This document shows positions 58,012 through 64,000 of a stretch of DNA of 64,000 nucleotides, piece by piece (positions within the stretch are counted from its first letter, which is position 1; each line of letters starts with the position of its first letter). Source of the stretch: CAXMMR01 sp965198995 (GTDB lineage: Bacteria > Pseudomonadota > Alphaproteobacteria > Acetobacterales > Acetobacteraceae); contig CBDAQG010000002.1 of assembly GCA_965198995.1 (NCBI GenBank), forward strand, positions 1,178,001 to 1,242,000, given 5' to 3'. The notes below the pieces were generated by a model. That model searched no databases. It was not told the DNA's origin and was given only the letters and a program-made list of their open reading frames with translations. A program made the position numbers and the translations under genes.

Positions 58012-58122
58012 GCAAGCGCTTCTTTTTTGGAAAAAAGAAGCAAAAAACTTTTGCTCGACTGGCTGCGATCTTACCGAACGGAGGTTTTTGGTTCGTTCTT
58101 CAAAAAGAACCGCTTGCTTTGC
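58012..58122. terminator. R2 double hairpin between rlmE and the Ppx/GppA gene
   Basis: GCTTCTTTTTT-gg-AAAAAAGAAGC (58018-58041), a perfect 11-base stem, then 'CAAAAAACTTTTG', and a second, partly paired arm 'GGTTCGTTCTTCAAAAAGAACC' (58090-58111). The second arm directly follows the Ppx/GppA stop. A/T-runs on both flanks fit a bidirectional terminator, here upstream of rlmE and downstream of ppx. Confidence 0.7.
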
Positions 58123-58124
58123 TG

Positions 58125-59189
58125 CTAGCGCTCGCGGGCGCGCATCATTCGCAGCAGCATGCCCTCTCGCAGGCCGCGGTCGGCGATGGTGACCGTGGTC
58201 GCCGGCCACACCGAGTGAATGGCGCGAAAGATGGCGCAGCCGGGCATCAGCATGGCGGCGCGCTCCGGGCCGACGCAGGGATGGCTCGCGAGGCCAGCCT
58301 GCCCGCCCTGCTCGGCAAGGCGGAGCAGGCAGGTGAGCGCGGCCTGGATCGCGCCGTCACTCAGCACCGCGCCGTCGACCATTGATCGGCTGTAGCGCGG
58401 CAGGCCGAGGGCGACGCCGGCCAGCGTGGTCGCGGCGCCGCTGGTGGCGAGCAACTGGACGCCGCCAAGGCGCAGCTCCCGGCGAATGCAGTGGATGCGC
58501 TCGAAGGCGGCGAGGCGCTCGGTGACGTCGCGCACCATGGCGGCGAAGCCGGAGGGGGTGAACAGGCTGGCCGCGAAGCGCTCAGCGAGCGAGACCACGC
58601 CGACCGGCAGGCTGGCGTAGCCGATCAGCGACGGGCCAAGCGGTGCGGCGCCCGGGCTTGTGCCGGGTTCGGCAAGGCGCACCCAGCCGAGCTCGGTGGA
58701 GCCGCCGCCGATGTCGAACAGCAGGGCGCGGCGGGCGTCGGCGGCGAGCAGCGTGGCGCAGCTTTCGAGCGCCAGCTCGGCCTCCTCGCGGGTGCTGATC
58801 ACGTCGATGGCAAGGCCGGTCTCGGCGCGCACCCGGGCGAGGAAGGCGGCGGAGTTGCTGGCCTGGCGACAGGCCTGGGTCGCCACGGCGCGCAGGCCAC
58901 GAACCTCGCGGCGGCGCAGGCGGACGGCGCAGGCCTCGAGCGCCTCCAGGGTGCGCTCCATCGCCGCGGCCGCCAGCACGCCGCTGCCGTGCAGCCCCTC
59001 GCCAAGGCGGACGGTGCGGCTGAAGCTGTCGACGATGCGAAAGCCCGCTGCCTCGGGAGCGGCGATCAGCAGGCGGCAGTTGCTGGTGCCGAGGTCGAGG
59101 GCGGCGAAGCAGCGCGGGTCGCGGGCGGACGGCGCCCGGCGGGGGTAGCCGGCGGGGAGATCGGGCAGGCGTTCGGCGATGTTGACCAC
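58125..59189 (-). CDS. Ppx/GppA family phosphatase
   Basis: A 354-residue protein of the exopolyphosphatase / guanosine pentaphosphatase family. ATPase-like motifs are 'CFAALDLGTSNCRLLIAAPE' (phosphate 1), 'RRALLFDIGGGSTELGWVRL' (phosphate 2) and 'TSGAATTLAGVALGLPRY'. It removes phosphate from polyphosphate or pppGpp. GTG 59189 is the best start; the longer reading needs a TTG without a ribosome site. It precedes rlmE in the same direction; this pair is common in alphaproteobacteria. Confidence 0.87.
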   Translation of the reverse strand: MVNIAERLPDLPAGYPRRAPSARDPRCFAALDLGTSNCRLLIAAPEAAGFRIVDSFSRTVRLGEGLHGSGVLAAAAMERTLEALEACAVRLRRREVRGLRAVATQACRQASNSAAFLARVRAETGLAIDVISTREEAELALESCATLLAADARRALLFDIGGGSTELGWVRLAEPGTSPGAAPLGPSLIGYASLPVGVVSLAERFAASLFTPSGFAAMVRDVTERLAAFERIHCIRRELRLGGVQLLATSGAATTLAGVALGLPRYSRSMVDGAVLSDGAIQAALTCLLRLAEQGGQAGLASHPCVGPERAAMLMPGCAIFRAIHSVWPATTVTIADRGLREGMLLRMMRARER

Positions 59190-59319
59190 CCTGCAGCGGC
59201 TCCGCGCACGAAAGCGTGCACAGTCATCCTGTTGACGCAAATGGGCAAGCCTTGTGTAGCGCTGCGGTTGCCAGCCCGTCTCCCCCCGTGCTACCTGGGC
59301 CGCCCGTTCGGGAGCGGAT

Positions 59320-59393
59320 TGGGGGATAGTTTAGCGGTAGAACTTCCGACTCTGACTCGGAAAGCCTTGGTTCGAATCCAGGTCCCCCAGCCA
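59320..59393 (+). tRNA. tRNA-Gln (anticodon CUG)
   Basis: A 74-base cloverleaf: acceptor TGGGGGA pairs with TCCCCCA, the D-arm has AGTTTAGCGGTAGA, the anticodon stem TCCGA/TCGGA encloses CTCTGAC (anticodon CTG), the T-arm has GGTTCGAATCC, and CCA is encoded. The region immediately downstream is accessory, so this tRNA may be its insertion point. Confidence 0.96.
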
Positions 59394-59429
59394 ATACATA
59401 CCTAACACCTTAATCCTGATGACGCTTCG

Positions 59430-59615
59430 TCGTCGTCACTGCGCCTTGGTGGGGTGTCACACACGACACCATACATCTGCCGCTTCAACAGCTTGAGCTT
59501 AGTGATATGACCCACGCGGTGTCCGTTTGATCATGGCTCGGTCTATACCGCCTTCACCGCGGCCAGATCGGCGGCGATGCCTTCACATGTGACTTCAGCG
59601 TGGGCCAGTAACCAG
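59430..59615 (-). pseudogene. ISL3-family transposase remnant (C-terminal part)
   Basis: The minus strand reads 'EVTCEGIAADLAAVKAV', stop, 'TEP', stop, 'SNGHRVGHITKLKLLKRQMY' and a Gly, then unrelated text. 'LTEPWSNG..EGHITKLKLLKRQMYG' is the familiar end of ISL3-type transposases (the stops replace Leu and Trp). No terminal inverted repeat could be delimited. It is a dead insertion-sequence scar next to tRNA-Gln. Confidence 0.75.
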
Positions 59616-59619
59616 GCTG

Positions 59620-59845
59620 TTAGCAGAGATCGGCGCAGAACTCCGACGCCGAAGACACACCGGAGATCAGCAGGCGGTCCCGTGCCCGGGTGCAGGCGAC
59701 GTAGAACAGGTGCCGCTCGGTTTCATATACATCGTCTAGCTCCAGCTCGTCGGCCACTCCCTCGATCCGGGATTGTAGCGGCAGGATATCGTCGTCGCAG
59801 GCCATCACCGCGACGGCCTTGAACTCGAGACCCTTGGCCAGATGC
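59620..59845 (-). pseudogene. UvrD-like helicase wreck, C-terminal piece
   Basis: The minus strand reads 'HLAKGLEFKAVAVMACDDDI', 'LPLQSRIEGVADELELDDVY' and 'ETERHLFYVACTRARDRLLI', which are the helicase motifs V and VI region of a UvrD/REP-type protein, to TAA at 59620. The beginning of this piece abuts an inverted segment of the same gene. Confidence 0.8.
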
Positions 59846-60057
59846 GATCGTGACCGCACCGTCTCCATCTTCGACGGCCCGGCGCCGCGGGTGCAGCGCC
59901 TGGCCACCGCCGCGGACGAGATCGCCGCCGTCGCCGCCTGGCTAAAGGAGACAACCGCCGCTGGAACGCTACCGGCCGACATCGGCATCTTCGTGCGCAA
60001 TAGGACCCGGTTGGAAAGGGCCCGAGCCGCCCTGGCCGGTGCGGGAGCAGGCCGTGG
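59846..60057 (+). pseudogene. UvrD-like helicase wreck, inverted middle piece
   Basis: Read on the plus strand, this gives 'RTVSIFDGPAPRVQRLATAA', 'DEIAAVAAWLKETTAAGTLP' and 'ADIGIFVRNRTRLERARAAL', the part that should precede the motif V piece in the same helicase. Its orientation is opposite to both flanks. An eight-base inverted repeat (TGGCCAGA 59835-59842, TCTGGCCA 60072-60079) brackets it. Confidence 0.75.
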
Positions 60058-60059
60058 CG

Positions 60060-60320
60060 CCGCCGAAGATCTCTGGCCAGGTCAACAGTCCGCGCTTGGC
60101 GAGTGAGGCGCGAGTGGCGGCGGCGAAGACCGGCCACAGCCGTTCGCGCTGGCCGGCACTCATGCGGCTTTTTCTGCCAAGGCACGGCACGCGGGCGTAG
60201 GCCTCGATCCCATCCAGCTGCCAGGCATCCACCACGCGCCGCCATTCGGACAGAATGAAGCGCAGCGGACAGCCGGTCTCGCCGATCGATGTGGCCGCTT
60301 TCGTCACGGCGTCTTTCACC
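60060..60320 (-). pseudogene. UvrD-like helicase wreck, middle piece
   Basis: The minus strand reads 'PLRFILSEWRRVVDAWQLDG', 'IEAYARVPCLGRKSRMSAGQ', 'RERLWPVFAAATRASLAKRG' and 'LLTWPEIFGG', the subdomain 1B region of UvrD-like helicases. The Walker A part that should stand before it and the Walker B part after it are missing. Confidence 0.75.
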
Positions 60321-60323
60321 TGT

Positions 60324-60660
60324 TCATTCCCGCACTCCAACGATCTGGATGGCACCGGTGCGCGGATGCGCTTCGATCAGGCGGCGCTCGGCCCAGGTGT
60401 AGGCGGCATCGTGGTGGTCCACGTGGGCGAGCAGCAGGCTAGCGCGGGTCTCGTGCACGATGAGACGCACGTCCGCATTGGCGCGGACGGACCAGACATT
60501 GGGATCGCGCGATGCAGCGATACGGTGCATGCGCAGGCCGTGAGCAGACGGGTCCATCTGCAGGTCGGATGCCGCAGTCTTGGCGGCCTTTTGCGACGTG
60601 CCGTCCAGGCGGGCGAGTGCGGCCGTGAAGGTGTCGGCGATGCGGACTTCCCTCTGTCCT
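60324..60660 (-). pseudogene. UvrD-like helicase wreck, N-terminal RelE-like piece
   Basis: The minus strand reads 'ADTFTAALARLDGTSQKAAK', 'GLRMHRIAASRDPNVWSVRA', 'NADVRLIVHETRASLLLAHV' and 'DHHDAAYTWAERRLIEAHPR', ending in TGA 60326. This RelE/ParE-toxin-like module is the normal N-terminus of a subgroup of UvrD helicases. Here it is cut from the ATPase by a stop and a deletion. Confidence 0.7.
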
Positions 60661-61803
60661 AGCCCTTAAAGACACGCAGGAAGAACGGTGTGGCCGACAG
60701 ATCGTAGAGGCTGACGATGCCGAGCTTGCGGCCGGCGGCCTCCAGGCCGGAGATCCATAAGCGGGCGGCCTCGCGGTTCCGTTTGGCTTCTTGCAGGTCC
60801 TCGCCGATCAGAATTTCGGGGTCGTCGGGCTTCTCGCGGTAGCAGTGATGCGCCTCATCGTTGATGATCACGATGCCGCCGTTGCTGCCGGAAAAACCCA
60901 TCAGCTCGTTCATGCTGCGGTCCAGCATCTGGCCTTCGGTCTCGAGAGTGACCGGGGCATCGCCGCGGCCCTGCAGCAGGGAGCGTCCGACCTTGGAGAT
61001 GTCCATGGTCTCGCGGCGCTGGAAGGCGTGATAGTTGGTGATGACGATCTTGGCGCGGTCGATGTCCGGCAGCATGTCGGCGGGCACCAAGTCGCGCGTG
61101 CGGTAGTAATTCTCCGGGTCGTTAGGTTAAAGCACACGCAGCCGGTCCTTGATGGTGATGCCGGGTGTGACGATCAGGAAGCCGCGGCTGAACAGCCGGC
61201 TTGCGCGGGCGCGCGAACGGCGTTGACGGCCTGCCAGGCGATCATCATTGCCATGACCGTGGTCTTGCCGCTGCCGGTGGCCATCTTCAGGGCGACGCGC
61301 GACAGGCCCGGGTTGGCCTGCTTGTTGGCTTCGCGAATATGCGCACGGATGTGGGCGTAGCGTGGCGAGCTGCGGGCGACCTCGGCCAGCCAGATGGCCG
61401 TTTTCCACTGCCTCGATCTGGCAGAAGAACGGTTTCGGGCCTTCGAATTCGTGGGTGCGCCAGTGCTGTAGCAGCCGGGCGGTGGCAGGGGTGACACCCC
61501 AATCCTTCGGGTTTGGAATGGCGCGCCAGGTGGCGATGTGGCCGCGTATTTCGTTGATGATCGGGGTGGGGTTGTACTCCTGCTCCGCCGTGGTCAGGTC
61601 CGCAGCGTCCGCTAGGACAAGGCTGGTCTGGGTGGTCTTCTTCGTCTTCTTGGCCCGCGGAACGGGCGTGATCAGCTCCGAATGACGGGGACCCTTCGCC
61701 GGGGCTCATCGAGCGGCTGGCCCTCCTTGTTCACAACGTGGTGCCGGGTGGGGCACGCGTAGGGCGAGTTCAGGATCGGGCTTTCGTAGAAGCTGACGGC
61801 CAT
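60659..61803 (-). pseudogene. BPTD_3080-like (type III Res-type) restriction gene, heavily frameshifted
   Basis: Reading down from ATG 61803 ('MAVSFYESPILNSPYACPTR'): a frameshift near 61680, then 'SELITPVPRAKKTKKTTQTS' and 'LLQHWRTHEFEGPKPFFCQI'; a one-base A insertion near 61410, then 'SRVALKMATGSGKTTVMAMM' (Walker A); a shift near 61205, then 'SRGFLIVTPGITIKDRLRVL'; an in-frame TAA at 61129-61127; then 'NDPENYYRTRDLVPADMLPD', 'GIVIINDEAHHCYREKPDDP' (DEAH-box-like) and 'LGIVSLYDLSATPFFLR', after which it breaks off. The helicase C-half and nuclease are gone. It is divergent from the DUF4011 gene, 129 bases apart. Confidence 0.85.
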
Positions 61804-61932
61804 ACGGCGACTATTGCCGCAACGATACCGCGCCGCTAGCCACCCGTGGGCGGGACGCGTCCAGTTTTCGTGCACGCGCCCTTTGACCGGAGCGGGCGGC
61901 AATGCATGCTGCAGCCGCAACCCGGAGGCGAA

Positions 61933-64000
61933 ATGAGCGACGCGGCCGAACTCCCTTCCGTCGCCGACGCCACGCCCGAGATCAGGCTCGGCATCGACGT
62001 GGTGCTGGCGCCGAAGATCAGCTTTGCCGCCCATCAGTCCGCTGTGGCGGTGCTTCGAGAGCTACGGCTGCTCAACACCGGAAGCCTGACCGCGACGGAC
62101 TTGGTGCTGGAGATAAAGGCCGATCCCCCCGTGATCGCGCACCGGCAGTGGCGGGTCGATAGGGTGGCGCCCGGTGGCGAGGCGGTAGTCAAGGACCGCG
62201 ACGTGCAGCTGAACGCCGGGCTGCTGCTGGGGCTGGCAGAGGCGATGCGCGGCACTGTGACCGTGAGGGCACGCGCCGGCAATGCCGAGGGCGCGGTGCT
62301 CGCGGAACGCTGCCTCGGGGTGGAACTGCTGGCCCGCACCGAGTGGGGCGGCGGTGCGGCGATGCCGGAATTGCTGGCCGCCTTCGTGATGCCGAACGAT
62401 CCTGCCGTCAGCCGGCTGCTGAAGTCCGCCAGCGACGTGCTGCGCCGGGCCGGTCGGCCGGATGGGCTGGATGGCTACACTGGCGGCTCGCGCGAGCGGG
62501 TGTGGGAACTAGCCTCAGCGATGTGGTCGGCGGTGACAGCGCTGCGCCTCAGCTACGCCCTGCCGCCACCCAGCTTCGAGCTGCAGGGCCAGAAGGTGCG
62601 GCCGCCCGGCACCGTGGTGGAAGCGGGGCTCGCCACCTGTCTGGACACCGCGTTGCTGTTCGCTTCCATGCTGGAAGGCGCCGGGCTGTATCCTGTGATG
62701 ATCCTAACGCAGGGCCATGCCTTCACCGGGGTATGGTTGCAGCCGCAGGAGTTCGCCACCTTGCAGGTCGCCGACGCCGCCACCCTGCGCAAGCGCATCG
62801 CGCTGAAGGAGCTGGTGGTGTTCGAGACCACGACGGTAACCGGCGCCACGCCCGCGCTGTTTGCCGATGCGATCGCTCTGGGCGAGCGGGAGATCGACGA
62901 GGCGCACGAGGCCGCGTTCGTGCTGGCGCTGGACATCCGCCGCGCCCGCATGCAGCGGATCAAGCCGCTGGCGCTCAGCAATGAAGCGCCGGCCCCCACT
63001 GGCGAGGGCGCAGACACCCCGCCCGCGCCTGACGTGCTGCAGACCGCACCTGCGCTGCCCGGCTTCGACCTGGTCGAGCCGGACACTGCGCCGCAGACGC
63101 CGGAGGAACGGCTGCGGCGCTGGCAGCGCAAGCTGCTGGACCTGACCACACGCAACCGCCTGCTGAACGTGAAGCCCGGCGCCAATGCGCTGCGGCTGTT
63201 GTGCCCCGACCCGGCAGCGCTGGAGGATGACCTGACCGCCGGCAAGCGGTTCCGCATCGTCGCGGCGCCCTCGCTTGCCGGGGCGGCCGGTCGCGACGAC
63301 GCACTGCACACGCAGCGCACGGGCGAGATGCTGGATGGCGCCTATGGCAAAGAGGCATTCGCCCGCGGCGAGATCCTGTCGCCCGGCACACAGGACAAGC
63401 TGGATGCTCAGCTGGTCGAGCTCTACCGCAAGGCGAAGCTGGACCTCGCGGAGGGCGGCGCCAACACGATGTTCCTGGCAATCGGCATGCTCGCCTGGCG
63501 GCGTCCGGGTGCGGATGCCCGACTCTATCGCGCGCCGTTGATCCTGCTGCCGGTGAAGCTCGAACGGCACAGCGCCCGCTCCGGCGTGCAGATGTCGCAT
63601 CACGAGGATGAGCCACGCTTCAACCCGACGCTGCTGCAGATGCTGCGGCAGGACTTCGAGCTGACGATTCCGGAGCTTGGCGGTGCCCTGCCGACCGACG
63701 CCTCCGGCATCGACGTGCCGCGTGTGCTGACCATCATGCGCAAGGCCGTCGTCAACGTGCGCGGCTGCGAGGTGACGGACGATCTGATGCTGGGCGCGTT
63801 CTCCTTCGCGAAGTATCTGATGTGGGAGGATCTGCAGCGCCGCGCCGACGTGCTGAAGCGCAACCCGGTGGTGCGTCACCTGCTGGACACGCCGCGAGAG
63901 CCATACGCCGCCACCGCGCTGCCGCCCGAGCCGGAGGCGCTGGATGCGGAGGTTACGCCGGCAGAGCTGTTCATGCCGCTACCTGCGGACAGCTCCCAGG
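61933..64000 (+). CDS. DUF4011-type superfamily I helicase, N-terminal part
   Basis: ATG 61933 follows GGAGG (61924-61928); the frame is open for 689 codons to the window edge with no break. Residues 1-120 are beta-rich ('LRELRLLNTGSLTATDLVLE'). Residues 200-290 look like a transglutaminase-type unit: 'VVEAGLATCLDTALLFASML' with Cys236 and 'YPVMILTQGHAFTGVWLQ' with His262. The DUF4011 region starts about residue 395 ('LRRWQRKLLDLTTRNRLLNV'). The helicase and C-terminal nuclease-like parts expected of COG1112-type proteins would lie beyond the window. It is divergent from the broken restriction gene. Such giant helicases are frequent in defence islands. Unlike its neighbours it appears intact. 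Confidence 0.82.
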   Translation, partial: MSDAAELPSVADATPEIRLGIDVVLAPKISFAAHQSAVAVLRELRLLNTGSLTATDLVLEIKADPPVIAHRQWRVDRVAPGGEAVVKDRDVQLNAGLLLGLAEAMRGTVTVRARAGNAEGAVLAERCLGVELLARTEWGGGAAMPELLAAFVMPNDPAVSRLLKSASDVLRRAGRPDGLDGYTGGSRERVWELASAMWSAVTALRLSYALPPPSFELQGQKVRPPGTVVEAGLATCLDTALLFASMLEGAGLYPVMILTQGHAFTGVWLQPQEFATLQVADAATLRKRIALKELVVFETTTVTGATPALFADAIALGEREIDEAHEAAFVLALDIRRARMQRIKPLALSNEAPAPTGEGADTPPAPDVLQTAPALPGFDLVEPDTAPQTPEERLRRWQRKLLDLTTRNRLLNVKPGANALRLLCPDPAALEDDLTAGKRFRIVAAPSLAGAAGRDDALHTQRTGEMLDGAYGKEAFARGEILSPGTQDKLDAQLVELYRKAKLDLAEGGANTMFLAIGMLAWRRPGADARLYRAPLILLPVKLERHSARSGVQMSHHEDEPRFNPTLLQMLRQDFELTIPELGGALPTDASGIDVPRVLTIMRKAVVNVRGCEVTDDLMLGAFSFAKYLMWEDLQRRADVLKRNPVVRHLLDTPREPYAATALPPEPEALDAEVTPAELFMPLPADSSQ

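Noticed and set aside
59394..59429. Second att-like copy of the tRNA-Gln 3' end
   Set aside because: No repeat of the tRNA 3' sequence could be found within the visible part of the island; the right end lies outside the window.

Overview
The window is high-GC DNA from an alphaproteobacterium. The Hint-domain secreted protein, guaA/rsmB/guaB/rlmE/hflX-type housekeeping genes, a sugar-acid ABC locus and an arsenic gene cluster fit Rhodospirillales, probably Acetobacteraceae. That placement is inferred from gene content only; there is no rRNA gene to confirm it.

Layout. 1-8.9 kb: surface-glycan and sulfotransferase genes, a GtrII-type glucosyltransferase, a Hint-domain protein, then a cupin gene and a damaged second copy of it on either side of a slipin gene and a frameshifted phosphodiesterase-fold gene. 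8.9-12.1 kb: an AT-richer accessory island with a stand-alone HsdR-N nuclease, a lipoprotein, a remnant of a second HsdR-N gene and a DUF2806 protein. 12.2-15.4 kb: guaA and an rsmB-type methyltransferase. 16-20 kb: copC, an outer-membrane protein and a TonB receptor, probably for copper or another metal. 20.7-28.8 kb: a DUF1636 protein, a cupin, then a minus-strand operon (two TIGR0428x glycosyltransferases, flavoprotein disulfide reductase, radical SAM enzyme, aquaporin, ArsM) that looks like an arsenosugar pathway, with a divergent sterol-desaturase-family gene. 28.9-36.7 kb: hypothetical genes, gene wrecks and a GGDEF/EAL protein. 36.8-45.5 kb: a sugar-acid catabolic locus (two dehydrogenases divergent from an idonate-dehydrogenase-like gene, ABC transporter, SMP-30 lactonase and SDR). 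45.8-53.8 kb: AraC regulator, NmrA and SDR genes, FKBP wreck, hflX, hydrolase wreck, membrane protein, nitronate monooxygenase. 54-59.2 kb: guaB, a TetR/membrane-protein pair with visible operators, rlmE, Ppx/GppA. 59.3-64 kb: tRNA-Gln(CUG) followed by an ISL3 transposase remnant and a decayed defence-type island (scrambled UvrD-like helicase, broken BPTD_3080-like restriction gene) that ends in an apparently intact DUF4011 helicase gene running off the window.

Two dispersed repeat families recur at gene ends. One (R1) is a pair of tandem hairpins whose stem bases co-vary between copies, placed after minus-strand stop codons. The other (R2) is an A/T-rich double hairpin found in the sugar locus and after rlmE. 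An unusual number of genes (about fifteen) carry frameshifts, stops or deletions. In three of them paired indels restore the frame. This means either real gene decay or consensus errors in G/C runs, and the reads should be inspected before the breaks are interpreted.
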